Assembly: GCA_965213885.1 (NCBI GenBank) | Contig: OZ243919.1 | Span: 3,038,001 to 3,102,000 of the forward strand | Length of the DNA stretch: 64,000 bases | Direction of reading: 5' to 3' | Source of the DNA: VYFG01 sp965213885 | GTDB taxonomy: Bacteria; Pseudomonadota; Gammaproteobacteria; Arenicellales; Poriferihabitantaceae | Shown here: piece by piece, positions 6,454-15,002 of the stretch | How positions within the stretch are numbered: position 1 is the first letter of the stretch | Layout of the letters: each line of letters begins with the position of its first letter | Notes under the pieces: generated by a model | Told to the model about the DNA's origin: nothing | What the model saw: the letters and a program-made list of their open reading frames with translations, nothing else | The model's database searches: none | Made by a program: the position numbers and the translations under genes

Positions 6454-8180
6454 TCAATCGACGCCTTGTCGCGCTTGTCCGATGTTGCCGCGACGATGGG
6501 GGAGATCACGCCGCGGCACTTGACGTTCACACAGGCCGTCTTGCCTGACGCCATGGCGCGCCGCAGCGCGGGGCAGAGCTCCGCGCGTGTCTCCACCAGT
6601 TCGCCATGTCCGCCGAGACCCTCGAACATCGTGTGAAACGGGATATCGCGGAAGTCGGTGGCAAAGTGTTTTCCGTTGGCGAAGAGGCGCTCCTGCTGCT
6701 GGCTGATGCAGTCCAGTCCGCCGTTGTTGTCGATGACCACGGTGATCGGCAACCCTTCCTGAAAGGCGGCCTCGATTGACAGCCCGCCCGACAGGAAAGC
6801 CCCATCGCCGGAGATCACCACGACGTTGCTGGCCGGGTGTGTTGCCTTGGCCGCAATGCCGAGACTGACACCGACCCCCAGCAGCGAATAGTTGCCGGGG
6901 TGCAGTATCCCGCCCAGCTTCTGCCCGCGCCAGCCGGCCATGTTCACGGCGATCTCGTTCCAGAAATGCGTGTTGCCACCGTCGAAGACCAGCCAGTCGT
7001 CATCACCCATCTCGGCCTGCACATCGAGGCCCAGCTGCAGGGGATGCATGTTTCCGCCCGCCGCCTCGTCCCGGGCGGTCTCCGCCGCAATATGCGCCTC
7101 CCACTCGGCAACCCATGTGGCGCGGCGTTCCTTCTGAAGATCGAACCAGGGCTCCCAGGTCCGGCCGATGCCGCGGAGCGCGTCCAGGAACGCACCGGGG
7201 TCCGACAGCAGCACCTCGTCCGCGGCATAATTGTTGTCCAACTCCTCGGGCGAGCCGTTCACGCAGACCAGCGTCGTTTCCCTGCGAAAAAAAGGCGGAT
7301 TGCCGAAGTTCATCTGGTTGTCGAGCCGCCCGCCCACCATCACCACGACATCGGCCTCGTGGATGGCGGGCTTCGACGGGTGGTACTGGTGGAAATCGGC
7401 AAGTCCCATGTAGGCCTCGCATTCCTCGCCGAGCAGCTTGGTGTGGTAGGGGACATTGAAGACGGGCATGCGCAGGGCGCGGCCCATGGCTTCCAGGCTG
7501 CTCTCGGCGCCCGACCACCAGACCCCGTGCCCGCCGATCACGATCGGGCGTTCGGCCCCACGGATGAGGTCGAGTAGGCGGGCAAGTTCGGACGGATCGG
7601 GCCAGGCGCGCGGGACAGGGCGCGCGCCGCGTTTCCAGGGACGTTCGTCGCGGCCCGCATCCGCGTCGAAGGACGAAAACATGATGTCCACCGGCAGACT
7701 GATATGCACCGGCCCCGGATAGCCGGTGGTCGCCGCCTGCCATGCCCGGTCGACGAATTCACGGATGCGCCCGCCATCGGTGACCTGGACGGAATACTTC
7801 ACCAGCGGTGCGGCGATTGCCACATCGTCGATTTCCTTGAAGCCGCCCGCGCCCTGCCGCTTGAGCGTCGAGGAGCCAGTGACAAAGATCACCGGCGACC
7901 GCTCGCCGCCTGCCTCGAGCATTGCGGGCACGGCATTTGCAAATCCCTCGGGCCCGACCAGGCAGACCGTGGGCTTGCGGGTGATCCGCGCGTGCCCATC
8001 GGCCAGGTGTCCCGCGACCTGTTCGTGCGGGCAGTTGATCACCGGTATCCGGCATTCCATCAACCCTTCGAGTGCCGGATTACAGAAACCGCCTGCCAGG
8101 GTGAAAGCGTGGTCCACCCCCTTTTCCTTCAGCGCGCGGGCCAGCAGGGCGCCGCCGCGGATTCGGTTGTCCTGCTGCAT
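6450..8180 (-). CDS. ThDP-dependent enzyme of the acetolactate synthase/decarboxylase superfamily
   Basis: A 576-residue protein with the three ThDP-enzyme domains: PYR (residues about 5-165, with catalytic Glu in CPHEQVAGHLADGHAR), a central domain (about 190-330) and PP (about 365-550). The cofactor motif GDGAFLSGGLSIEAAF...IDNN is complete. Relatives include acetolactate synthase, oxalyl-CoA decarboxylase, benzoylformate decarboxylase and sulfoacetaldehyde acetyltransferase; I cannot assign one. The start ATG at 8180 follows GGGGGAAATT on the coding strand; longer upstream frames overlap the previous gene. It sits 17 bases after an FMN alpha-hydroxyacid oxidase, the same pairing as mandelate dehydrogenase with benzoylformate decarboxylase, which suggests decarboxylation of the 2-oxoacid made by that oxidase. 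Confidence 0.85.
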   Translation of the reverse strand: MQQDNRIRGGALLARALKEKGVDHAFTLAGGFCNPALEGLMECRIPVINCPHEQVAGHLADGHARITRKPTVCLVGPEGFANAVPAMLEAGGERSPVIFVTGSSTLKRQGAGGFKEIDDVAIAAPLVKYSVQVTDGGRIREFVDRAWQAATTGYPGPVHISLPVDIMFSSFDADAGRDERPWKRGARPVPRAWPDPSELARLLDLIRGAERPIVIGGHGVWWSGAESSLEAMGRALRMPVFNVPYHTKLLGEECEAYMGLADFHQYHPSKPAIHEADVVVMVGGRLDNQMNFGNPPFFRRETTLVCVNGSPEELDNNYAADEVLLSDPGAFLDALRGIGRTWEPWFDLQKERRATWVAEWEAHIAAETARDEAAGGNMHPLQLGLDVQAEMGDDDWLVFDGGNTHFWNEIAVNMAGWRGQKLGGILHPGNYSLLGVGVSLGIAAKATHPASNVVVISGDGAFLSGGLSIEAAFQEGLPITVVIDNNGGLDCISQQQERLFANGKHFATDFRDIPFHTMFEGLGGHGELVETRAELCPALRRAMASGKTACVNVKCRGVISPIVAATSDKRDKASIE

Positions 8181-8197
8181 GTCGTGAATTTCCCCCT

Positions 8198-9382
8198 TCA
8201 GTTCTTGGCCGCGACCTTGAGCGGCTTTGGCTGGGTTGATGACCCGCCGCCCATCCTGCCGCCCGGTTCGAACAGGACGCCCGCCCGGAGCCCTCCCACC
8301 GAGCGGACCCCAAGCTGGGCGATGGCGACGTCGGTATCCTGCGCAAAACAATCCAGGAGTGTCGACAGGCCGTTTGCGCCACCGGCGCCCAGGGCGAACA
8401 GGACCGGGCGTCCGAGCATCACGAAATCCGCACCGAGCGCCAGTGCCTTGACCACGTCCTCGCCGCTTCGAACGCCGCTGTCAAACAATAGCGGCATGTC
8501 GGGCCCCAGGGCCGCGCGGACCCGCGGCAGGAGGTCGATGGCCGCCGGGACGCTGTCCAGTTGCCGGCCGCCGTGATTGGACACGTAGACGGCGTCGGCG
8601 CCCGCGTCCCGGACACGAACCGCATCCCGGGCGCAGGTGATCCCCTTGACGACGAGCTTTCCCTTCCAGGTTCTTCGCAGCCTGGTCAGGAAGTCCCAGT
8701 CTGCCCCGGCCCGGCTGGCGCTCCGAACGAAACGATCACCCCGGCCGTAGTTTTTCGGAGAGGGGATGCCCGCTGCGAGTGTCGACAGGGACCAGCGTGG
8801 ATGGAGCGCAAAATCGAGGAAGGATGTCGGGGTCAGCCGGAAGGGCACATGGAACCCGTTGCGCTGATCGCGCACCCGCCGCGATACCTGCGGAACGTCT
8901 GCGGTCAGCACCAGGGTGTCGTATCCGGCATCGCCCGCCCGTTCCACTGCGGCCAGCGACGATTCTTCGGATTGCCCGTAGTACAGTTGAAACCAGGCGC
9001 GGGTCCCGGCCCACGCGCGCATGTCCTCAAGCGTACTCGACGCGGCAGAAGAGACGCAGACCGGCATGGCAAGCCGCGCGGCCGTCTCGGCGAGGATTCG
9101 GTCCGCGCCCGGACAGACCAGATTGCACATGCCCATGGGCGCGATTCCGAAGGGAACGCCGAACGTCTGCCCCAGGACCTCAGTCGTGAGGCTGCGGGAT
9201 GCGACATTCTCCATGACGCGCGGCTGCAGGCAGATGTCGTCAAACCGCGCTTCATTACGCCGCATTCCGGACTCCCGTCCTGCCGCGCCGTCGACGAAGT
9301 CGAACACCAGGCGCGGGAGGCGCCGTTTCGCCAGTCGGCGTGCATCCCCGGTTGAAAACAGTCTGGTCCTCGTCGACAGCAT
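8198..9382 (-). CDS. FMN-dependent alpha-hydroxyacid oxidase/dehydrogenase
   Basis: A 394-residue TIM-barrel flavoprotein of the LldD/mandelate dehydrogenase/glycolate oxidase family. Visible landmarks are the N-terminal FDFVDGAAGRESGMRRNEARFDD, APMGMCNLVCPGAD, WFQLYYGQ, VKGITCARDAVRVRDAGAD, the catalytic SNHGGRQLDS (His and Arg) and the FMN-phosphate loop DSGVRSGEDVVKALALGADF. It oxidises a 2-hydroxyacid to the 2-oxoacid. The start is set at the ATG at 9382, because the protein aligns from LSTRTRLFSTGDARRLA; upstream residues are not family-like. It is the first gene of the minus-strand island operon and diverges from the TRAP genes. Confidence 0.88.
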   Translation of the reverse strand: MLSTRTRLFSTGDARRLAKRRLPRLVFDFVDGAAGRESGMRRNEARFDDICLQPRVMENVASRSLTTEVLGQTFGVPFGIAPMGMCNLVCPGADRILAETAARLAMPVCVSSAASSTLEDMRAWAGTRAWFQLYYGQSEESSLAAVERAGDAGYDTLVLTADVPQVSRRVRDQRNGFHVPFRLTPTSFLDFALHPRWSLSTLAAGIPSPKNYGRGDRFVRSASRAGADWDFLTRLRRTWKGKLVVKGITCARDAVRVRDAGADAVYVSNHGGRQLDSVPAAIDLLPRVRAALGPDMPLLFDSGVRSGEDVVKALALGADFVMLGRPVLFALGAGGANGLSTLLDCFAQDTDVAIAQLGVRSVGGLRAGVLFEPGGRMGGGSSTQPKPLKVAAKN

Positions 9383-9871
9383 CCGCTCGCCGGTTCCTGA
9401 TGAATTACAACTCCGGAAAACCATGCAACCGGCGCGCCTGCCGCGACCGATCGAACAGCATCCTGCACGCATGCGCCGGCGTCGTGCCGGTCGGCCGGAA
9501 AACAAAATACCTGGGTTTCATCGTGGGACTATCGCCGTCGGGTTTTGTTGGGTTGCGATGCCCGAAATCATCACAACGGGTCATTTGCAATCAACACCAC
9601 AGGAGCCCGGATCATAGCATCTCGGGGGGGGGCGCGTGACGGCTTCAATTTCGTCGACTTGGGGCATGATCGGGCCAGGCACGGGAATGCGGGTATCGGG
9701 GAGTTCCCGCAGGCTGACAGCCGACCGGAAACCGCGGCGGAATCGATCGGGGCCGGCCGGTATCCGCCAGCGGGTCCGATCTTCCCTTTCCGCGGCCGCT
9801 GGCCGGCGTCATGACTGCCATCACCGTGAATGTCGGGTCGGGCCGGACTTCGGCACCGGAAATGGTTCCGC
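9383..9871. other. Gene-free half of the divergent intergenic region
   Basis: No convincing gene is visible between the alpha-hydroxyacid oxidase and the dctP promoter. Short frames on both strands lack family features or ribosome-binding sites. The stretch contains a run of nine G at 9624-9632. The promoter of the minus-strand operon must lie here; I see only weak candidates, such as TTGATT in the minus-strand reading near 9590. Confidence 0.5.
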
Positions 9872-9901
9872 TTGAAACAGGTTGCGAATGTTGGATATAG
9901 T
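9872..9901 (+). promoter_or_regulatory. Candidate sigma-70 promoter for dctPQM
   Basis: TTGAAA at 9872-9877 and TATAGT at 9896-9901 are separated by 18 bases and match the sigma-70 consensus in 4 of 6 (TTGACA) and 5 of 6 (TATAAT) positions. Transcription would start near 9908, leaving a leader of about 180 bases before dctP. That is long and leaves room for regulation, but I see no recognised riboswitch. Confidence 0.5.
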
Positions 9902-10088
9902 CGTTCCAAGGGGCATGGGCCGGTCGGGCGGTGCCGTTTCTTGTGGAAAGATCACAATACCGTCGTTCGGCCCCAAGCCCCTGTTTACATTTGAAGTCGC
10001 CTGCCGTGGTCGAAAATCCACCGGATCAGGCAATTTTGCCAGTTGTTCAATTCATTGCAGCCGCAAGGCAGCCACTAGAGAGATCGAA

Positions 10089-11111
10089 ATGAAATCATTG
10101 GTCAAATCGCTCCGAGGAGCTACTGGGATCGGCCTTTTGGCCGTTACGGCGCTTGCGGTTTTGGGCGGCAAGGCAGCTGTTGCCGAAGAAATCGTCGCCC
10201 GCCTTTCCGTGCACTGGGGGCCAAAGCATCACAGCGCGATCCATGCTCAGATGTATGCGGACGAGGTGAACAAGCGTGCCGAGGGCCGGCTCAGGATCGA
10301 CGTGTTCCCGGCTGGCCAGTTGTTCGGCATTCGCGAGCAACTCGGCGCCGTGACATCGGGTGCGGTCGAAATGGGCGGCATCGTTGCCGTCGTGTCCTTT
10401 CCGCCGATCAATAAGAACTTCAACGTCGTGTCGATCACGGGAATGTTCGACAGCTATGATGAACAGCGCGCGTTCTTTACCGAAGACCCGGCGGGCAAGG
10501 CGGTTTGGGAAGACATCACGACGAAATCCGATTCCGTTCTGCTGATGTATGATCCGGTGGGGCCCGTCATGACGTTCTCGACGCAGGAACTGGATGGTGT
10601 GGCGTCCATGGCCGGACTCAAGGCGCGCGCCCTGATCGGAGCGGAGCGACCAATGTGGGAGGCGCTTGGTGCCAACACGGTGTCGATGCCCACAGGCGAG
10701 GTCTATTCCGGGCTTCAGACCGGTATGATCGACACGATCAACAGCCCGCCGGGCTCGATCCGCGCGTTCAGCTGGTGGGAGTTTCTGACCCACGGTCAGA
10801 AACCGTATCAGTATTTTGCTGACGCCTATATCATGGCCAACAAGACATGGTTCGATGGCTTGCCCGGGGATCTCCAGGATTTGCTGATTGAGGTGGGCCG
10901 GGATGTCGGGCGGATCTCCACCAACACGATCATGCAAACGGGTGAAGAAACGCTTGCCGAATTCGAGGGGCGCGGCGGCGTGGTCAGAACCCTTGAGGGA
11001 GATGCCTTGGCCGAGTTCCAGAAACTGATGGGTGAATCGGTCATGCCGGTGATCGCCGAAACCGTCGATGCCGACGTACTGGAGGCAGCGCAGACCTTCA
11101 CGTCCAACTGA
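10089..11111 (+). CDS. dctP: TRAP transporter substrate-binding protein (DctP family)
   Basis: A 340-residue periplasmic protein with a Sec signal peptide (residues 1-33, ending KAAVAEE). The DctP fold is shown by LSVHWGPKHHSAIHAQMYADEVNKR, the EGRLRIDVFPAGQLFG strand, the AGLKARALIG segment that normally carries the carboxylate-binding Arg, and MPTGEVYSGLQTGMIDTINS. TRAP receptors usually capture organic acids. The ATG at 10089 follows AGAGAGATCGAA, a weak ribosome site; the frame is open 69 codons further upstream, but that part is not protein-like. It is followed by dctQ and dctM and diverges from the catabolic operon, so the ligand is probably the starting substrate. Confidence 0.9.
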   Translation: MKSLVKSLRGATGIGLLAVTALAVLGGKAAVAEEIVARLSVHWGPKHHSAIHAQMYADEVNKRAEGRLRIDVFPAGQLFGIREQLGAVTSGAVEMGGIVAVVSFPPINKNFNVVSITGMFDSYDEQRAFFTEDPAGKAVWEDITTKSDSVLLMYDPVGPVMTFSTQELDGVASMAGLKARALIGAERPMWEALGANTVSMPTGEVYSGLQTGMIDTINSPPGSIRAFSWWEFLTHGQKPYQYFADAYIMANKTWFDGLPGDLQDLLIEVGRDVGRISTNTIMQTGEETLAEFEGRGGVVRTLEGDALAEFQKLMGESVMPVIAETVDADVLEAAQTFTSN

Positions 11112-11178
11112 TCCGGCAAGGGAGAGGGCCCGGCGCACGACGACGCGGGCCCGCCGTTTCTGCCCGAGGAGCAGTGTC

Positions 11179-11697
11179 ATGACGCCGATCCTGTCGGTTG
11201 TTCGTGTGGTCAATGGGGCACTCGAGAAACTCACCGCGGTGACTTCCTCCTGTCTTGCCGCGATGATGGTCTTGGCGCTGACGGCAAGCGCGGTCACGCG
11301 TTATGTCAGTGGCACCGGTTACGACTGGTTCATCGAACTGCCTCCGGCACTGGTGCCCTGGATGGTGTTTCCCCTGCTCGGGCCGCTCCTGCGTTCAGGT
11401 ACGCATATCCAGGTCGACCTGCTACCGACTTTTCTGCGCGGCGCGGCTGCCCTGTGGCTCAGGCTCTTCGTCTACACCTTGATGATCGTCGGTTCGGTGA
11501 TGTTCTTTCAGGCCGGCAACGAGGCCGTGGCCCTGTTTCGCCGCCTTGGCCAGCTGATGGAGCTTGAGATCGAATTGCCGATCTGGTGGATGTATCTGGC
11601 TTTCCCTGCGGGCTTTGCCATTCTGACGCTGTTTTCGATCGAACTCTGGCTTGAAACCCTGCGGGATATGATGCGGCTGAAAGGGGCGGCCCGATGA
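11179..11697 (+). CDS. dctQ: TRAP transporter small permease (DctQ family)
   Basis: A 172-residue protein with four membrane segments (about residues 22-42, 55-75, 92-113 and 132-155). It carries the DctQ pattern FIELPPALVPWMVFPLLGPLLRSGTHIQVDLL, where the polar IQVDLL follows the second helix, and WWMYLAFPAGFAILTLFSIEL near the end. It couples the binding protein to the large permease DctM. The ATG at 11179 follows GAGGAGCAG at good spacing. Its stop overlaps dctM by 4 bases. Confidence 0.9.
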   Translation: MTPILSVVRVVNGALEKLTAVTSSCLAAMMVLALTASAVTRYVSGTGYDWFIELPPALVPWMVFPLLGPLLRSGTHIQVDLLPTFLRGAAALWLRLFVYTLMIVGSVMFFQAGNEAVALFRRLGQLMELEIELPIWWMYLAFPAGFAILTLFSIELWLETLRDMMRLKGAAR

Positions 11698-12962
11698 ACG
11701 CCGCCGCGACGTTGCTTTCCATGATACTGCTTCTGCTGTCGGTGCCGATCTTCATGGTCTTCGGTCTTGGCAGCGCATCCGTTGCGATCTGGGGCATGAA
11801 CCTTCCGTGGTCGACGTTGATCCAGGTCTCGTTCGGGTCGATGACCAAGCATGTGCTGATTGCGGTGCCGCTATTCATCTTCACAGGCATGGCGATGCTG
11901 CGTGGTGGAGCCGCCGCCCGGCTTGTGCATTTCGCCACCACTCTGGTCGGCCATTGGCCCGGAGGGTTGGGGCTCGCGATGATCCTGGCCATGGGATTCT
12001 TCGCGGCTTTCTGCGGCTCGATCCTGGCCGCGATCACTGCCGTCGGCACGATCATGATCCCCAAGATGGTCGAACAGGGCTACCCCAAACCCTTCGTGAT
12101 CGTGCTGGCTGCCTCGGCCGCGTTCCTGGAATCCCTGATCCCGCCATCCAATGCCGCAATCCTGTTCAGCGCTCTCACGGACGTGCCGGTTTCAGGAACC
12201 TTTGCGGCCGGATTCGTGCCAGGCCTGGTACTGTTCGTACTGCTGTCCATCGTGGTCACCTGGCGCTGTCGCCACCTGCGCAATGCGGAGCGCGCCACGG
12301 CCGGCGAGCGCCTGGCGGCGTTCCGGTCCGCGCTGCCGGGATTGTTCACGCCGGTCATCATCCTGGGCGGAATCTATGCGGGGCTTCTCACGCCTTCGGA
12401 ATCCGCCGCCATGGCGGGCGTCTGGGCCATGCTGATTGGCGTATTCGTTTACCGCGAACTGACCTGGCGCGGAATCATGGACGCCCTGCACCAGACGGCG
12501 CGGATCACCGCGGTGATCTTCGCCATTATCGCGATGGCCACCTTCCTGAGCGTCGTCCTGACCTACAGCCAGACACCGCAGAAAATCATCGCCTTTTTCA
12601 CCGAAATAGGCGGCACGCCGCTGGCCTTCTGGCTGGCCGTGGCCGTCATCTGCCTGATCCTCGGCACCTTTATCGAGATCATCCCGGTCTTTTATCTCAC
12701 CGTACCGGTCTTTGCCGCGCTGGCCCTGTCGCTGAACCTCGACATCCTGCACCTCTATATCGTTTTCGTGGCCTTTGCAGGGATCGGCATGATCACGCCG
12801 CCTGTCTGTGTCGGAATCTACACCGCCGCCGGGGTTGCCAGAGAGAGCCCCGAGAAGGCGTTTCGGGAGGTCCCGCTTTTTGTGGTCGTCGGCATCATAT
12901 TCGGTGGGCTGATGATCGCCTTTCCACAAGCCGCGACATGGTTGCCGAAGCTGCTGAACTAG
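11694..12962 (+). CDS. dctM: TRAP transporter large permease (DctM family)
   Basis: A 422-residue membrane protein of about 11-12 helices. DctM hallmarks are VPLFIFTGMAMLRGG, the GGLGLAMILAMGFFAAFCGSILAAITAVGTIMIPKM block, AFLESLIPPSNAAILF, TPSESAAMAGVWAMLIG and GIGMITPPVCVGIYTAAGVA near the C-terminus. It forms the sodium-coupled transport channel with DctQ. ATG overlaps the dctQ stop (ATGA). Downstream is a long gene-free stretch, so this is probably the end of the transcript, though no clear terminator hairpin was found. Confidence 0.93.
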   Translation: MNAAATLLSMILLLLSVPIFMVFGLGSASVAIWGMNLPWSTLIQVSFGSMTKHVLIAVPLFIFTGMAMLRGGAAARLVHFATTLVGHWPGGLGLAMILAMGFFAAFCGSILAAITAVGTIMIPKMVEQGYPKPFVIVLAASAAFLESLIPPSNAAILFSALTDVPVSGTFAAGFVPGLVLFVLLSIVVTWRCRHLRNAERATAGERLAAFRSALPGLFTPVIILGGIYAGLLTPSESAAMAGVWAMLIGVFVYRELTWRGIMDALHQTARITAVIFAIIAMATFLSVVLTYSQTPQKIIAFFTEIGGTPLAFWLAVAVICLILGTFIEIIPVFYLTVPVFAALALSLNLDILHLYIVFVAFAGIGMITPPVCVGIYTAAGVARESPEKAFREVPLFVVVGIIFGGLMIAFPQAATWLPKLLN

Positions 12963-13545
12963 GCAGTGCCCGCAATCTCCATCGGTTGGGCGCATCCTGC
13001 ACCTGTACCGCAAACAGACCGACGGATTGCGGCACCTGCCGGGAACGCTGCTCCCGGTCCGTGGCAATCACCGCCAACGGCATGCTGGTCGGCAATGAAG
13101 AAACGGACCCCGGAGGGTTGGATGCGCGGCAGCTGAATCCGGCGAATCCGTCATCCCGGGGAATCCATGGCTTGTCGGCTGACCCGGTCGCTTCGTCGGT
13201 GCGACTGTTGAGGGTGACTTGACTCTGGCGGTCTGTTCTTACAGGCACGTGAAGACACCATCCGGTCCGGGAACATCAACACATCGGAAAGTATCGTGGC
13301 GCATGGGATTGATGGCGCTGTCGGATGATCCGGTCGAAATATTCAAGTATGCTGTTGAATGATTCATATTGCCGTTGCAGTGATGCGAATTCGCGGAATT
13401 GAAAGGGGGTGAAACGCCCCCGAATGGTCTGCGGTGCCGTCGTGTACTACACCGGGGAGCGGGAGGCCGTCCCTGGAAGCGGTCTCTTCGTGCGCAGCGG
13501 GATTGCGCTCGGGGAACGGCACGGTCATTCCGGGACTGCCTTTCC
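12963..13545. other. Gene-free stretch after dctM
   Basis: About 580 bases without a supportable gene. Open frames here are either shadows of neighbours or lack ribosome sites and family features. One small hairpin, GGGGG(T)-GAAAC-GCCCCC, lies at about 13403-13419, shortly before the macrodomain gene, without a T-run. The segment 13330-13400 is more AT-rich. It may hold the promoter for 13546-14603. Confidence 0.45.
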
Positions 13546-14064
13546 ATGAGGACGGGGATCACCATCGTCCGGGGCGACATCACGGCCGCGGCCACGGATG
13601 CCATCGTCAACGCGGCCAATCCGGCCATGCTGGGCGGAGGCGGCGTGGATGGCGCCATCCACTGCGCCGCGGGGCCGGAACTGCTGGAGCACTGCCGTCG
13701 GGTCCCCGAGGCGGACGGTGTCCGCTGTCCCATCGGCGGGGCGCGGATCACGCCCGCCGGCTGGCTCCGGGCCCGCTGGGTGATCCATGCCGTCGGGCCG
13801 CGCTACGGCATCGATTCCGAACCGGAAAGGCTGCTGGACTCGGCCTACCGTAGCGCGCTGGCCCTGGCACGGGACCATCATTGCGGGTCCGTGGCGTTTC
13901 CCGCCATCTCCTGCGGGGTCTATGGATACCCCCACGACAAGGCGGCGGATATCGCCCTTGCGGTCTGCGGGGAGAAGCAATGGGCCAGGATCGACATTGC
14001 CTTTTACCTCTACTCCCCCGACATGGTGGACATCTGGCGCAGGGCGCAGTCCGCCGGCGGGTGA
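13546..14064 (+). CDS. Macrodomain protein, O-acetyl-ADP-ribose deacetylase type (YmdB-like)
   Basis: A 172-residue single macrodomain: ITIVRGDITAAATDAIVNAANPAMLGGGGVDGAIH carries the ADP-ribose-binding GDIT, the NAAN motif and the glycine-rich GGGGVDGAIH loop. Later blocks are CPIGGARITPAGWLRARWVIHAVGP and VAFPAISCGVYGYPHDKAADIA. Bacterial proteins of this kind remove acetyl from O-acetyl-ADP-ribose or reverse ADP-ribosylation. The ATG at 13546 starts directly before the domain. The next gene, a GFA protein, begins 44 bases downstream on the same strand. Confidence 0.92.
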   Translation: MRTGITIVRGDITAAATDAIVNAANPAMLGGGGVDGAIHCAAGPELLEHCRRVPEADGVRCPIGGARITPAGWLRARWVIHAVGPRYGIDSEPERLLDSAYRSALALARDHHCGSVAFPAISCGVYGYPHDKAADIALAVCGEKQWARIDIAFYLYSPDMVDIWRRAQSAGG

Positions 14065-14108
14065 GCCGCGCTCGCGACTGATCGTGGCCAGCGGTTACAC
14101 TCGCGCCT

Positions 14109-14603
14109 ATGACGGAGGAAGCCATGACTGACCGTGAGCCGTTTGCCACCGGGCGCTGCACCTGCGGCGAGGTGGTCTACCGCCTGGAGGACAGGCCGAT
14201 GTTCGTGCACTGCTGCTACTGCACCTGGTGCCAGAGGGAGACAGGCTCCGCCTGTGCGCTCAATGCCATCATCGAGTCAGACCGCGTCGCGCTCACCAGG
14301 GGCGCGGTGGATTCCCGCAGGATTCCCACGGCCAGCGGCAAGGGCCAGATCGTCAGCCGCTGTCCGGGCTGCCGGGTCGTGCTCTGGAGCAGTTACCTGG
14401 GCATGGGAGAAGCGGTGCGTTTCGTGCGCGTGGGGACACTGGACAATCCGGCGCTGACACCGCCCGACATCCATATCTACACCGACACCAGGCCGTCCTG
14501 GGTGGCGCTGCCGGAAGACCGGCCCGCGATGGTCGGGTTCTACCGCCTCAGGGAGCAATGGCCGGAGGAGAGCATGGCCCGTCTGAAGGCATTGCGGGCG
14601 TAG
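14109..14603 (+). CDS. GFA-family zinc protein (glutathione-dependent formaldehyde-activating-like)
   Basis: A 164-residue protein with the GFA pattern of zinc cysteines: CTCGEVVYRL near residue 16, CCYCTWCQRETGSA near residue 35 and SRCPGCRVVLWSSY near residue 95, followed by VRVGTLDNPALTPPDIHIYTDTRPSWV. The family is named after Gfa of Paracoccus, but most members have no proven activity, so a formaldehyde role is not implied. An alternative start six codons in (ATGACTGACCGTGAG, preceded by GGAGGAAGCC) has the better ribosome site. Confidence 0.85.
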   Translation: MTEEAMTDREPFATGRCTCGEVVYRLEDRPMFVHCCYCTWCQRETGSACALNAIIESDRVALTRGAVDSRRIPTASGKGQIVSRCPGCRVVLWSSYLGMGEAVRFVRVGTLDNPALTPPDIHIYTDTRPSWVALPEDRPAMVGFYRLREQWPEESMARLKALRA

Positions 14604-14653
14604 CCGCGGTCAGATGTCGATGCAGCGCCATTTCGAACTGATGGAGGCGAACC

Positions 14654-14839
14654 ATGCCCAACCAAAACATCCAGGCATTGCAGGATGAATCCGGACGAGA
14701 GTATGTCCGCTTCCCCGCACGCCCCATTGCCACTTCGGATACCAGATATCATATGGGAAGCACCGGACATTCATGGCAGACGATCGCTCACGCATATCAG
14801 AGCCATGTCCCAAGGAAGCCGGAACGGCCCGATGATTGA
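14654..14839 (+). CDS. Possible small protein of 61 residues, doubtful
   Basis: The ATG follows GGAGG with a 7-base gap, and the frame stays open for 61 codons (starting MPNQNIQALQDESGREYVRF). There is no signal peptide, membrane segment or family I recognise, and codon use is not obviously protein-like. The surrounding stretch, 14604-15002, otherwise holds no gene and should contain the promoter of the efflux operon. The ribosome site is the only positive evidence. Confidence 0.22.
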   Translation: MPNQNIQALQDESGREYVRFPARPIATSDTRYHMGSTGHSWQTIAHAYQSHVPRKPERPDD

Positions 14840-15002
14840 CTGTGGGGTCACCGGAACATACGCTCTGGAGGAGTGTGGAAATGACGTCTCGACCGAGGTT
14901 AACATCCACACAGCTTCCGGAATTGGAAACTCTGGAAAGAAGGGGTTTCACCAGTTGCAAGATCACATCAGGCGGAAAGTGAGATACAAGGTACTCGGGA
15001 TC

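Noticed and set aside
6450..8180. Sulfoacetaldehyde acetyltransferase or oxalyl-CoA decarboxylase as a specific name
   Set aside because: Only superfamily motifs are visible; no sulfonate genes, phosphotransacetylase or formyl-CoA transferase lie nearby.
9882..10088. 69-codon N-terminal extension of dctP
   Set aside because: The signal peptide begins at 10089, and the extension overlaps the promoter candidate.
11807..13222. 471-codon open frame on the plus strand overlapping dctM
   Set aside because: The +1 frame of dctM; translation is Arg/His/Gly-rich and lacks any domain, while dctM is convincing.
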